The notes below the pieces were generated by a model. The model did not search any database. It was not told the DNA's origin and saw only the letters and a list, made by a program, of their open reading frames with translations. A program made the position numbers and the translations under genes. A DNA stretch of 64,000 nucleotides from Enterococcus wangshanyuanii (lineage in GTDB: Bacteria; Bacillota; Bacilli; Lactobacillales; Enterococcaceae), in assembly GCF_002197645.1 (NCBI RefSeq), contig NZ_CP021874.1, positions 1,674,001 through 1,738,000 of the forward strand. The letters are read 5' to 3'. Below, piece by piece: positions 8,236-16,918 of the stretch. Position 1 is the first letter of the stretch, and each line of letters opens with the position of its first letter.

Positions 8236-8249
8236 GTATAGCGTTTCCA
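8236..8249 (-). promoter_or_regulatory. cre-like CcpA site upstream of the GH4 gene
   Basis: On the minus strand TGGAAACGCTATAC matches 11 of 14 positions of the cre consensus and overlaps a TATACT -10 element. This implies carbon catabolite repression of the beta-glucosidase. It is inferred from motif match only. Confidence 0.5.
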
Positions 8250-8332
8250 TAAAAAATCGTATATAGAAAATCAGTAAGTCGTTACAGGAATGCAAATAGG
8301 TAACTTGTGACATCACAGTTACACTGCGTAAC

Positions 8333-8377
8333 AAAAAAAGCATTGAACACTTGTGACGATCACGTTCAATACTTTTA
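8333..8377 (-). terminator. Intrinsic terminator downstream of the tsaE-GNAT genes
   Basis: Arms AAAAAGCATTGAAC (left) and GTTCAATACTTTT (8364-8376) form a stem, with a run of A at 8333-8339 that reads as a T-run on the minus strand. It lies directly after the GNAT gene stop at 8390. Confidence 0.8.
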
Positions 8378-8389
8378 CTTATTTCTCTA

Positions 8390-8911
8390 TCAATCGATCA
8401 TCATGCTCATCAAATGAACATCTAGAAATTCGCCGTCATCCGTTTTGGCTCCCCGGGGCATGATGGCTTCTGTCGTAAAACCAATTTTTTCATAAACATG
8501 GACAGCTCGTTGGTTTCGATGCTGTACCGTCAATTCCAAACGACGAATCACATTGCTTTCTTTTGCCCATTCGATTAGTTCTTCCATCATTAAACTGCCT
8601 AAGCCAAAGCCCCAATAGTCTTGTAAAATACTGATCCCTATTTCTCCGATATGCTCCATCCGCTGTTTCGAAGAAGCTTTCACAGAGGCTGTTCCAATCA
8701 CTTTCCCGTCAGCTAAAGCAACCATCAAAACGTTATTCGGCGATTCATAAAGATTCGCTAAATTATCTCCCATCTCATCTGTCGTCATCTCCAGCCCTTT
8801 TTCATCCATCACTAAAAAAGGCGTTTGACTGCCAATAATTTTGAGAGCTCGTAAAATCTCTGCCGCATCACTTGGAATTGCTTCCCGAATCGTAAATTCA
8901 ACTTCTGTCAT
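8390..8911 (-). CDS. GNAT family N-acetyltransferase
   Basis: A 173-residue GNAT protein with motif A WGFGLGSLMMEEL and the downstream NQRAVHVYEKIGF motif. Its ATG overlaps the stop of tsaE by four bases, so the two are translationally coupled. Although tsaE takes part in tRNA t6A synthesis, this protein is not RimI by sequence; it resembles generic phosphinothricin or amino-acid acetyltransferases. The substrate is unknown. Confidence 0.86.
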   Translation of the reverse strand: MTEVEFTIREAIPSDAAEILRALKIIGSQTPFLVMDEKGLEMTTDEMGDNLANLYESPNNVLMVALADGKVIGTASVKASSKQRMEHIGEIGISILQDYWGFGLGSLMMEELIEWAKESNVIRRLELTVQHRNQRAVHVYEKIGFTTEAIMPRGAKTDDGEFLDVHLMSMMID

Positions 8912-9381
8912 TCTTTTTCCTCCATTTTTTGCTGGATACGTTCTAAAAATCGTTCTGACCGTCGTCCGAACGCTTGAATCGCTAATTTTCTTTTTTCGAG
9001 ATCTTCTGGGTCTTTTTCAATCGTGATGTCTAGATAATCTTCAGGCATGAATTCACCTAAGAGTTTTCCCCATTCAACAACAGATAGACCGTCACCCTCA
9101 AAATATTCATCTAAGCCCAAGTCATCTGCCCCATTTTCAATACGGTAAACATCCATATGATAGAGCGGCAAACGCCCTTCACGATACTCGCGAATTATCG
9201 TGTAGGTCGGACTTTTGATCATTTGCTCAATATCAAGACCTAAAGCAATGCCTTTGGTCATCGTTGTTTTACCGGCTCCAAGATCTCCAGATAAAACGAT
9301 CGTGTCTCCTGCTGTCGCATTTTGTCCGATGATTTTTGCAATATTTTCTGTTTCTTTCGGATCATTGATTATTATTTCCAC
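8908..9381 (-). CDS. tsaE: tRNA threonylcarbamoyladenosine biosynthesis ATPase TsaE
   Basis: A 157-residue P-loop ATPase with Walker A GDLGAGKTT (33-41) and the family motifs SPTYTIIREY and DVYRI. TsaE works with TsaB and TsaD to transfer threonylcarbamoyl to A37 of ANN-decoding tRNAs and is essential in most bacteria. It lies downstream of pta on the same strand, but the strong terminator at 9451-9499 means that it is transcribed separately from pta. Confidence 0.95.
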   Translation of the reverse strand: MEIIINDPKETENIAKIIGQNATAGDTIVLSGDLGAGKTTMTKGIALGLDIEQMIKSPTYTIIREYREGRLPLYHMDVYRIENGADDLGLDEYFEGDGLSVVEWGKLLGEFMPEDYLDITIEKDPEDLEKRKLAIQAFGRRSERFLERIQQKMEEKE

Positions 9382-9441
9382 TTTTCCACCTGATTTCTCG
9401 CTTCTTCTATCTTTCTATGTAGTGTAGTATACCGAATTATC

Positions 9442-9499
9442 GAAAAAAAAACTAGAGAGCTAAGTGAAAACGTCAATCGTTTTACTTAGATTCTCTAGT
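9442..9499. terminator. Intrinsic terminator around the pta 3' end
   Basis: Arms 9451-9472 and 9478-9499 pair over about 20 bp with few mismatches around a five-base loop. The A-run at 9443-9450 gives a T-run on the minus strand immediately after the stem, downstream of the pta stop at 9507. Confidence 0.88.
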
Positions 9500-9506
9500 A
9501 ATAAAA

Positions 9507-10487
9507 TTAATTCATCAATGATTGTGCTGCTGTGATGATCGATAATTTGTAGATATCTTCTTCATTTGCACCACGAGATAAATCAGAAACAGGTTTGTTC
9601 AATCCTTGTAGGATCGGGCCAATCGCTTCGAAATTACCTAAGCGTTGTGCAATCTTGTAGCCGATGTTTCCTGATTGTAATTCTGGGAAAACAAAGACTG
9701 TAGCTTGACCAGCAACTGGTGAATTTGGTGCTTTAAGTTGTGCTACAGAAGCAACGTAAGAAGCATCAAATTGTAATTCTCCATCGATTTCCAATTCTGG
9801 TGCTAAACTTTTGGCGATTTTAGTCGCTTCAACAACTTTATCAACCTCAGGTGCTTTTGCAGAACCTTTTGTAGAGAAGCTCATCATTGCAACTTTTGGA
9901 TCGATATCGAATAATTCAGCGGTTTTTGCACTATCAACAGCGATCTCAGCAAGTTCTTGAGCTGTTGGATTTACATTGATCGCGCAATCTGCAAAGATAT
10001 ATTTCTCTTGATCACGTCCACGAACCATGATCATCGCACCACTTGTACGGCTGATGCCTGGTTTTGTTTTAATGATTTGTAGTGCTGGGCGAACCGTGTC
10101 ACCAGTTGAGTGGACCGCTCCGCTGACCATACCATCTGCAAGACCCATATAAGTCAGCATTGTGCCAAAATAGTTCACGTCTTTAAGAATCTTACGAGCA
10201 TCTTCTTCTGTTACTTTGCCGTTACGACGTTCAACAAATGAAGCAACCATTTCTTCCCAGCCTTCATAATTATCAGGGTCGATAATAGTGAAGTTTGATG
10301 TTTTGATTCCACGAGCATGTGCTGCTTCAACAATGGCTTCTTGCTTACCGATCAAAATCGGTTCCATTAATTCTTCTGCTTTCAAACGTGCAGCAGCCCC
10401 TAGAATACGAGGATCTGTTGCCTCCGGGAAAACAATTTTGATATTGCGGCGAATGACTTTAAATTTTAAGCTATCGAATAATTCCAC
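9507..10487 (-). CDS. pta: Phosphate acetyltransferase
   Basis: A 326-residue Pta, interconverting acetyl-CoA and acetyl phosphate in the Pta-AckA ATP-forming branch of fermentation. The length matches the short Gram-positive form without regulatory domains. Typical segments are KIVFPEATDPRILGAA near the N-terminus, GAVHSTGDTVRPALQIIKT and the C-terminal PVSDLSRGA. The start is GTG at 10487, with GGAGGG six bases upstream. The gene is monocistronic between ung and its own terminator. Confidence 0.96.
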   Translation of the reverse strand: MELFDSLKFKVIRRNIKIVFPEATDPRILGAAARLKAEELMEPILIGKQEAIVEAAHARGIKTSNFTIIDPDNYEGWEEMVASFVERRNGKVTEEDARKILKDVNYFGTMLTYMGLADGMVSGAVHSTGDTVRPALQIIKTKPGISRTSGAMIMVRGRDQEKYIFADCAINVNPTAQELAEIAVDSAKTAELFDIDPKVAMMSFSTKGSAKAPEVDKVVEATKIAKSLAPELEIDGELQFDASYVASVAQLKAPNSPVAGQATVFVFPELQSGNIGYKIAQRLGNFEAIGPILQGLNKPVSDLSRGANEEDIYKLSIITAAQSLMN

Positions 10488-10640
10488 GATACACCCTCCA
10501 ATGATTATTTATACAAACTTATCATACACCATTCTTAAAGAAAATAACAGTTATTTCTTGCTGTATTAGTGGAAAAAACATTGATTCTGATATATCTTTC
10601 ACAAACTCCATCATCTGCACTATAACAGATTGCGTCTGTT

Positions 10641-11324
10641 TTATGACACTGTATCAGGCAACTGCCAGTTGATCGGTGTTTCTCCTAACTGTTCTAATGC
10701 TTGATTTGTTTTTGAAAATGGCTTTGAACCAAAGAAGCCACGATGAGCTGCTAAGGGACTTGGATGAGGCGATTTGATAATAATATGTTTATTGGTGTCG
10801 ATCATCTTGATTTTTTCCTGTGCCGGCTTGCCCCATAAAATAAAGACAATTGGTTTTTCCCGCTCATTCAGCTTCTGGATGATTGCATCCGTCAAATTTT
10901 CCCACCCTTGTCCACGATGAGAATAAGCTTGTCCATTTCGAACAGTCAATACAGTGTTTAATAGTAGAACTCCTTGTTTTGCCCAGCTTTCCAAAAAACC
11001 ATGTGAGACTGGCGGATAGCCCAGATCATCCTGAAGCTCTTTATAAATGTTCATCAATGATGGCGGTGTTCTTACTCCGGGCTGTACTGAAAAACTTAGT
11101 CCATGAGCTTGATTTGGCCCATGATAAGGATCTTGTCCCAATATCACGACTTTGACTTCTTCATACGGTGTCAGCTCAAGGGCCGAATAAATATGGTACA
11201 TATCTGGATAAATGGTTTGGTGACTGTATTCTTGTTTCAAAAATTCGCGTAGTTTTAGATAATAGTCTTTATTGAATTCATCCTTTAAAACATCTTGCCA
11301 GCTATTATGAATGATTTCTTTCAT
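10641..11324 (-). CDS. ung: Uracil-DNA glycosylase
   Basis: A 227-residue family 1 UDG that removes uracil from DNA. The water-activating motif [18 protein letters not shown] and the DNA-intercalation motif [13 protein letters not shown] are both intact. The start is set at ATG 11324 by TAAAGGAGAAG upstream; a longer in-frame extension to 11372 lacks support. The gene is oriented with pta and tsaE. Confidence 0.96.
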   Translation of the reverse strand: MKEIIHNSWQDVLKDEFNKDYYLKLREFLKQEYSHQTIYPDMYHIYSALELTPYEEVKVVILGQDPYHGPNQAHGLSFSVQPGVRTPPSLMNIYKELQDDLGYPPVSHGFLESWAKQGVLLLNTVLTVRNGQAYSHRGQGWENLTDAIIQKLNEREKPIVFILWGKPAQEKIKMIDTNKHIIIKSPHPSPLAAHRGFFGSKPFSKTNQALEQLGETPINWQLPDTVS

Positions 11325-11520
11325 TAATACTTCTCCTTTAACATAATTCTTTTTTTTACTGCAATTACCCATTAAGTAAAACGTCTATTCTGCTAACTTT
11401 CTTTTACATGATTAGCATAGCGGATTTTATGGGATGTGACAAGAAAATTTTTTCTGCACTGAAATCATAAAAACATGGTAAACTATAGGTAAGTTAAATA
11501 AACGAGGTGTAGAAAAATTT

Positions 11521-12390
11521 ATGATTAAATTGATTGCTTCAGACATGGACGGAACATTACTAGATTCAAAAATGGGCATTTCAAAAGACAATGCTTCAGC
11601 GATACGTGAGGCCGAACGTCTTGGGATCGAATTTATGGTTGCTACAGGACGTGCTTATACAGAAGCGAAACCAGCGCTTGATGAAGCTGGGATCGAATGT
11701 GCAATGATCACCCTGAATGGTGCAAAAGTCTTTGATAAGGCAGGCAATGCACTCTTCACAGCTGGAATCGAAAAGAAAACCACCGCTGAAATCATGGATA
11801 TTCTGGATGCAAATAATGTATATTTTGAAGTTTCAACGAATAAAGGTATTTTTTCAGCTCATCAAGAAAAAAGAATCGAGAATTTTGCGGCTCACATTGC
11901 GTCAACTATGCCGCATTTGACTTATAAAGTGGCAATTGCGATGGCCGCGGCCCACTTATCCTTATTGGATGTTAATTATATTGAAGATATCCGTACACTA
12001 TTGGATCGGGAAGATATCGAAATTTTAAAAATTATTGGTTTTAGCATGGAAGGACCGACCGTCTTAGCCCCAACAAGCACTCAAATTAGACAATTACCTG
12101 ATTTAGTTGTGACTTCTTCTGCTCAAAATAATATCGAAGTCAATCATAAAAATGCGCAAAAGGGAATAGCAGTTGCTCATGTAGCAAAAGATCGTGGTAT
12201 CTCTGAAAAAGAAGTCATGACGATCGGTGATAATTTCAATGATGTCAGTATGCTTCAATGGGCCGGTGTTAGTTTTGCTATGGGAAATGCAGAACTTGAA
12301 GTGAAAGATCATGCCAAATATGTCACATCAACCAACTTGGAAAATGGCGTTGGTGAAGCGATTTTAAGAGCAATCAGAGAAGATTTATAA
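11521..12390 (+). CDS. Cof-type HAD superfamily phosphatase
   Basis: A 289-residue HAD hydrolase of the Cof/YidA type that dephosphorylates sugar phosphates or similar small molecules. Motif I is DMDGTLLDS (8-16) with nucleophile Asp8 and acid Asp10; motif IV is GDNFNDVSML near 238. A type IIB cap lies between them. ATG 11521 follows AACGAGGTG. It precedes a LURP-one-like gene by 40 bp and may be cotranscribed with it. Confidence 0.92.
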   Translation: MIKLIASDMDGTLLDSKMGISKDNASAIREAERLGIEFMVATGRAYTEAKPALDEAGIECAMITLNGAKVFDKAGNALFTAGIEKKTTAEIMDILDANNVYFEVSTNKGIFSAHQEKRIENFAAHIASTMPHLTYKVAIAMAAAHLSLLDVNYIEDIRTLLDREDIEILKIIGFSMEGPTVLAPTSTQIRQLPDLVVTSSAQNNIEVNHKNAQKGIAVAHVAKDRGISEKEVMTIGDNFNDVSMLQWAGVSFAMGNAELEVKDHAKYVTSTNLENGVGEAILRAIREDL

Positions 12391-12429
12391 CGTTTCTCTC
12401 AGTCAGACAACAATGAAAAGAGGTGAGAG

Positions 12430-12951
12430 ATGGTGTCTGAGTTTTTTATACAAGAACAACAACTAAGCAATATCACGAGAACGCTTGTCAAAGATGAAGA
12501 TGGTAAATCTCTTTACCTACTTGTCGGACGCTGGGGAACTCGAGGCGATGCCCTTTCATTATATGCAATGAATGGAGAGCTTGTCGCAAGTATCAAACAA
12601 ACCTCTTTTATGTTCGGTTCACGCTTTGAACTGTATAAAGGCTTTAAAAAAGTCGGTGTTTTACGAAAAATCCTAAACTTAAACGCTGATTTCTACTATA
12701 TCCAACACTTACATTGGACCGTCTCAGGTAATATTAAAAATCATCACTACTCCATCTATCAAATGAATCATAAAATCATGGAAATGAGTAAAGCGACTCT
12801 TTTTACAGGAGATTACTTTAGCTTGAATGTGGTTGATGATGAGGATGCTCCTCTTTGTATTTGTGTTGCAGCAGTTCTTGATTACTGGCTATATAATAAA
12901 AAAAAGAATAATGGACGTAAACCAATTATGGGACTGGGTACGTGTCAATAG
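12430..12951 (+). CDS. LURP-one/YxjI-like (tubby C-terminal-like) protein
   Basis: A 173-residue soluble protein made mostly of beta strands. It has the pattern of the YxjI/LURP-one family (for example LYLLVGRWGTRGDALSLYAMNGELVASIKQ in shorter parts, and HHYSIYQMNHKIMEMSK). These proteins resemble the tubby C-terminal domain; in bacteria their role is unknown. ATG 12430 and GTG 12433 are both possible after GAGGTGAGAG. It lies behind the HAD phosphatase and ends at a shared terminator. Confidence 0.7.
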   Translation: MVSEFFIQEQQLSNITRTLVKDEDGKSLYLLVGRWGTRGDALSLYAMNGELVASIKQTSFMFGSRFELYKGFKKVGVLRKILNLNADFYYIQHLHWTVSGNIKNHHYSIYQMNHKIMEMSKATLFTGDYFSLNVVDDEDAPLCICVAAVLDYWLYNKKKNNGRKPIMGLGTCQ

Positions 12952-12963
12952 TTCGACCCAATT

Positions 12964-12999
12964 AAAAAATCAGCGATCGTTATTCGCTGATTTTTTTTT
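12964..12999. terminator. Bidirectional intrinsic terminator
   Basis: AAAAAATCAGCGA (12964-12976) pairs with TCGCTGATTTTTT (12984-12996) around a seven-base loop, with A- and T-runs on both sides. It serves the convergent LURP-one-like and GNAT genes. Confidence 0.9.
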
Positions 13000-13549
13000 G
13001 CATATGATCATATACATGTCCGCTGATCATCATTTCTGCCACATCTTTAAATCCTTTACGGCTATATAATTTTTTTGCATTAGGATTGGCTTTATCTACA
13101 CTCAACCCAATAATTTCTTTTCCATCTCGTTCAGCGATCTGTGGTAATGCATCTAATAATTTCGAGCCAATACCTAACCCACGATATTTTTCATCTACTG
13201 AAATCGAATCAAGGTACCATTCATTCGGTAATGTTTCAGGATCGACAAAAATCCTAATTTCTTCATCTAAATTATGTTTACGCAAAACCTTCTTCAAGGG
13301 TTCATCGATCACTGGCTCATCTTCATTCGGATAGCCAAAAGCGATTCCCGCTACTTGTCCCTCATGCTCATAAACTAAACCTCGTTGGTAGCCATATCGA
13401 TAAGTCGGATCTGCTGATGCTTCAGCTAAAACGGATAAAATAGTTTCCTCAGGAACGATGTCCAAGAGAGGTAGTTCCATGTCTTTTAAAATAACTAATA
13501 TCAACGGAGCAATAGCTTCTCCGTCTTCTTTTGTTGCAAAACGAATCAT
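12980..13549 (-). CDS. GNAT family N-acetyltransferase
   Basis: A 189-residue GNAT protein. Motif A is YRGLGIGSKLLDAL around 122-135, and the terminal motif is NPNAKKLYSRKGF. The fold and length match the YhbS/RimI-like group of unassigned specificity. The start ATG at 13549 is the first methionine, with a GTGAGGAATAACA ribosome binding region. It shares a terminator with the convergent LURP-one-like gene. Confidence 0.87.
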   Translation of the reverse strand: MIRFATKEDGEAIAPLILVILKDMELPLLDIVPEETILSVLAEASADPTYRYGYQRGLVYEHEGQVAGIAFGYPNEDEPVIDEPLKKVLRKHNLDEEIRIFVDPETLPNEWYLDSISVDEKYRGLGIGSKLLDALPQIAERDGKEIIGLSVDKANPNAKKLYSRKGFKDVAEMMISGHVYDHMQKKISE

Positions 13550-13667
13550 TGTTATTCCTCACTTTCTATAAAGCAGTGTACCATTTATGAAAAATTAATG
13601 CATTACATTCTGTTGCTTTCTAATTTCTTTTAAATAATTACTAATTCATTTGGGATAATCTTAACAA

Positions 13668-13697
13668 AAAAAAGACACTTCGAAAAGTGTCTTTACG
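13668..13697 (-). terminator. Intrinsic terminator of the 3D-domain protein gene
   Basis: AAAGACACTT (13671-13680) pairs with AAGTGTCTTT (13685-13694) around a four-base loop, and an A-run at 13666-13673 reads as Ts on the minus strand. It is 15-40 bp after the stop at 13711. Confidence 0.85.
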
Positions 13698-13710
13698 TAT
13701 CTGTAGTTTC

Positions 13711-14874
13711 TTACTGAATCGTAACTTTTACATTGTTTCTACGTCCCCAGTTGATACATTGATCGACTGTTGGGAAATGGACATCAATGATATGTCCATT
13801 GATTGCACCACCAGTATCTCCGGCAACGGCAAAACCATAGCCTTCTACTTCGACAAATGATCCCAATGGAATCACACTTGGATCAACGGCAATCACGTTG
13901 CTATTTGAACGTAAGTCGATCCCAGTAGCTGTGATGTAACCAGATCCAGCTTCTCTCCAAGAGTAAGCAGTTGACTGCACATAGATTACATTGCCGCCTC
14001 CTGTCTCGCCTCCAGTGTTTGGATGCTCTTCCGCTGGTTCAGACGGAGGAGTTACAACTGGCTGTTCTTCACTGCTAGAGCTTGAACTGCTACTTGATGA
14101 ATCAGAGGAGCTTGAAGACTCGCTGCTTGTGCTTGATGATGCGGCTTCATTTGCTTTTCTCTGTGCTTCTTGAGCTGCTGCTTGCTTTTGGGCTGCTGCT
14201 GCTTTTTTCTCATCAGAAATACGTTTTTCTTCCGTTTGCTTTTGACTAGCGATCAACTGTAATGCTGATTCATTATCCGCTAACTGCTCTTTTAAAGAGG
14301 CAACTTGCGCATCCATTGAAGAAGCTTCTTCCTGTAATTTCGCTTCGTTGGTTTGTAACTCTTCTTGCTTGCTCTTTACAGTTTCTTGAAGTTCTGTCAA
14401 TTTTTCTTTGTCTTTAGACAAACTTTCTATCTTATCTTGTTCAGCATTTTGTAAAGTAGTCATTGCAAATGCCTTATTAAAGAAATCTGAGATATTTTCG
14501 GCATCTAGCAACACTTGCCAAGTCCGATGTTCCCCGCTCAATTGGATATCTTTCATACGATTTCCAACGACTTCTTTCCGGCGTTCAATACTTTGCTCTG
14601 TTATTGTGATTTCTGCTTCAGAATTTTTGATTGTTTCTTCAGCTTTTGAAATATCTACTTTAAGTTTTTCAATTTCAGCGTATTTTTCATTAACATCATT
14701 TAAAGCTGTATTGATATCTTTGCTAAGGGACTCTCCTGCTTGTTCAGTTTGCGCCTCTTTTTCGTTCAGATCATCTAATGATTCTGCTAAAGCACTGATC
14801 GGAAATCCTACATTTATAACTAAGATAGCAGCTAAAAATGGCATCAATTTTTTTACTTTCACTGAATCCAACAC
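13711..14874 (-). CDS. Secreted coiled-coil protein with C-terminal 3D domain
   Basis: A 387-residue secreted protein. Residues 1-30 are a signal peptide ending ALA-ES. Residues 31-225 form a coiled coil like that of PcsB/SagA-type cell wall hydrolases, with QQ- and EK-rich heptads. Residues 228-275 are a low-complexity Ser/Glu/Gln linker. Residues 295-387 are a 3D domain with STAYS, IAVDPSVIPLGS and AGDTGGAINGHIIDV, the motif with three conserved aspartates found in lytic transglycosylase-like MltA/YuiC proteins. This suggests peptidoglycan cleavage during growth or division. It resembles enterococcal SagA/SalB-type antigens in layout, but the catalytic domain differs. Confidence 0.88.
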   Translation of the reverse strand: MLDSVKVKKLMPFLAAILVINVGFPISALAESLDDLNEKEAQTEQAGESLSKDINTALNDVNEKYAEIEKLKVDISKAEETIKNSEAEITITEQSIERRKEVVGNRMKDIQLSGEHRTWQVLLDAENISDFFNKAFAMTTLQNAEQDKIESLSKDKEKLTELQETVKSKQEELQTNEAKLQEEASSMDAQVASLKEQLADNESALQLIASQKQTEEKRISDEKKAAAAQKQAAAQEAQRKANEAASSSTSSESSSSSDSSSSSSSSSSEEQPVVTPPSEPAEEHPNTGGETGGGNVIYVQSTAYSWREAGSGYITATGIDLRSNSNVIAVDPSVIPLGSFVEVEGYGFAVAGDTGGAINGHIIDVHFPTVDQCINWGRRNNVKVTIQ

Positions 14875-15100
14875 CTTTCCTAACTAAATCCAACTCTATT
14901 CATTATACTAATCAATCACGCCTATATTATTTCAATACTGTTACAATTTGTTACATTTTAACGAAAATATCGTTTTCACTGTAATATAACTACTGTTAAT
15001 CCGTACTAGTCAGTCCCTAAAATATAAGCTAAGACCCACTTCTATCTAGCTTTTAACGTTAAGTGAAACACGACTCACTACTGTTATATTTAAACTAGTA

Positions 15101-15946
15101 TTATTTCTTATTTTTTCTATTCTTATTGATAATTTCTTTGACTTCAAATGGATTTTTAATATTTTTCAATGTTAAATTAGGGTAATTTTTAATCCAGCGC
15201 TTTTGATTGAAGCCAATATGTGAAACTAGCTCGTTGATCGATGGTGTATTTTTCAACTCTTCCATCAAAGAAATTCGTTCATTTGACTTCGCTCTTTTTC
15301 GTTCAGTTAATTCTTCTGAAATAGATTCTTTCAACTCAGAAAAATTTGAAGAAAACTCTGTTCTTTTTTCATTCAATTTAGCTGCCAATTCTTCTTTTCT
15401 TTCATCCACTGCTGTACTAAGTTGAGTAGTAACTTTTTTGAAAGCCTGCATATTAATAAGTGTATAGATCAAATCACTGGTGATCATTATCAATAAAATG
15501 ATCGGCAGTATCACTCCAAAGTTTTTAGCTAAAAAGCTTTCAAACAATAGCACTTTCGGGTGAATCACTCGTACGATCAAAACACAGCCGATCCCCCAAA
15601 ATAGCGATACAGGTAAGGCTACACGACCATTTAAGTTCATTGGTACATCCTTATAATCCCACCAAGATGCATGGAAAAGCTTTTCTAATCCATAACTCGT
15701 TAGATACTCTAAAATGGTCACCAAAATGGTTGATAAGATGTATAAAAGCACAAGATTTTGCTTAAATGGGTCTAAAAAATACAATACGCCCAAAATACCA
15801 AAACCATAAATTGGACAATAAGGACCGATCAAAAAACCTCGATAAACAAATTTCCCTGCTTTTAATGAGCAATAAACGGTTTCCCATAACCAACCAATAA
15901 ATGCGTAAATAAAAAATAATAACACGACTTTAATAAATTCATCCAT
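15101..15946 (-). CDS. PF06541-type membrane protein (putative ABC transporter type IV)
   Basis: The N-terminal half of this 281-residue protein has about five membrane segments with the family motif YAFIGWLWETVYCS near residue 15 and NGRVALPVSLFWG. The C-terminal 100 residues are charged and coiled-coil, facing the cytoplasm. The family name 'putative ABC-transporter type IV' (CmpB-like) is historical and no function is established. ATG 15946 is preferred because AGAAGGAGAAC lies just upstream; the longer in-frame start at 15979 has none. Confidence 0.78.
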   Translation of the reverse strand: MDEFIKVVLLFFIYAFIGWLWETVYCSLKAGKFVYRGFLIGPYCPIYGFGILGVLYFLDPFKQNLVLLYILSTILVTILEYLTSYGLEKLFHASWWDYKDVPMNLNGRVALPVSLFWGIGCVLIVRVIHPKVLLFESFLAKNFGVILPIILLIMITSDLIYTLINMQAFKKVTTQLSTAVDERKEELAAKLNEKRTEFSSNFSELKESISEELTERKRAKSNERISLMEELKNTPSINELVSHIGFNQKRWIKNYPNLTLKNIKNPFEVKEIINKNRKNKK

Positions 15947-16364
15947 AGATGTTCTCCTTCTGATAGTTAGTACTTTCACAATTATTGTAACAAATAACTA
16001 CCGATTAAGGCGAGCAACTTTATTTGCTTGCCGGATTGATATAAAATAGAAGGAAAGATATTTACTAAGAAACATACTAAGAAAACAATGAAGTCATTAG
16101 TAACTACAAGGTATGTTGATCCTAGTTGTTGCTTAGCTCTTGTTCATTTGTATTTTCAGGCTATACAGGGTTGCCTTTCGGAGAATAGATAAAAATAGAG
16201 TGAGGCAAAAAGCGCCTCAATCGATTTTTCCTATTCTCCTGTCAAGGCTGAACGAACCTGTTCCGCTTTTGCTGTGAAACACAGTGAATGGAATGAACTG
16301 ATGTTAAACAGTACAAGGTGTAGCAAAGCGGAACGTTGTTACTTATAACTTAAGGAGGAGTTCT
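15947..16364. repeat. Non-coding stretch with a long inverted repeat upstream of efrA
   Basis: No gene is seen here. A 60-nt interrupted palindrome spans 16180-16239: 9-bp outer arms GGAGAATAG/CTATTCTCC, then AAAAAT/ATTTTT, then TGAGGC/GCCTCA with loop AAAAAG. A second inverted repeat pairs TTCCGCTTTTGCT (16261-16273) with AGCAAAGCGGAA (16322-16333), with one bulge, closing an approximately 50-nt loop just before the efrA ribosome binding site. Neither is followed by a T-run. The first resembles a dispersed hairpin repeat; the second could be a leader structure of the efrAB transcript. Confidence 0.5.
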
Positions 16365-16604
16365 ATGTTAGGTTTACTTAGATTTGCTAAAAAGTATCGA
16401 AAACAGGTGATTCTTGGGCCTTTTTTCAAATTTTTAGAAGCTTGTTTTGAACTGGTCTTGCCATTGTTTATGGCTCGTTTGGTTGATCAGGGGATTCGAA
16501 ATAACGATCAGGCATATGTTTTGCAGATGGCCGGTTGGATGCTTTTGATGTCCATTATTGGATTAGTTTGCGTAATGATTTGCCAATATTGGCTCCTATA
16601 CTAG
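16365..16604 (+). pseudogene. efrA: Multidrug ABC exporter EfrA, N-terminal fragment
   Basis: The first 75 residues (MLGLLRFAKKYRKQVILGPF) carry TM1 and most of TM2 of the exporter. The frame then enters the IS element at 16591 and stops at 16602-16604 after a few foreign residues. ATG 16365 follows AAGGAGGAG. Joining 16590 to 17926, which removes the IS and one ATT copy, gives an uninterrupted 576-residue protein reading ICQYYSSIASQGFG across the junction. Confidence 0.88.
16588..16590. repeat. IS target site duplication, left copy (ATT)
   Basis: ATT immediately left of the element is repeated at 17923-17925 on its right. Removing the element plus one copy restores the efrA frame, which supports these boundaries. 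Confidence 0.75.
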
Positions 16605-16651
16605 AAATACGGACAAGTTGTTCGCTATAATCTATTAAAGGAGTTTTTATT

Positions 16652-16918
16652 ATGCAGACAAAAAACACAGCTACAAGATATTCAAAAGAGTTTAGAGAAT
16701 CCATGATTTCATTAAGTCAGACCGGTCGGTCTGCGAACTCACTATCGAAAGAATACAATGTAAGTGTCTCTACACTTACGAAATGGATACGGCAGGCAGA
16801 TCCATTGGATCGAAATGTTCTTTCAATAAAAGAGCAAGAATTGCTAAAAGAAAATAAACGCTTGAAAGAAGAAAATGCTATTTTAAAGCGAGCGGCGGTG
16901 CTTTTGGCAAAGAGTTGA
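16652..16918 (+). CDS. IS3-family transposase OrfA
   Basis: An 88-residue protein with an N-terminal helix-turn-helix (YSKEFRESMISLSQTGRSAN, then LSKEYNVSVSTLTKWI) and a C-terminal leucine-zipper helix (LLKENKRLKEENAILKRA). OrfA binds the IS ends and pairs with OrfB or the OrfAB fusion. AAAGGAG precedes the ATG. It ends in TGATG, overlapping the orfB start; orfB is in the -1 frame. I did not see a canonical slippery heptamer at the junction. Confidence 0.92.
   Translation: MQTKNTATRYSKEFRESMISLSQTGRSANSLSKEYNVSVSTLTKWIRQADPLDRNVLSIKEQELLKENKRLKEENAILKRAAVLLAKS

Noticed and set aside
14040..14140. Repetitive tract that looks like short tandem repeats
   Set aside because: It is the Ser/Glu codon-rich linker of the 3D-domain protein, not a CRISPR or a mobile repeat.
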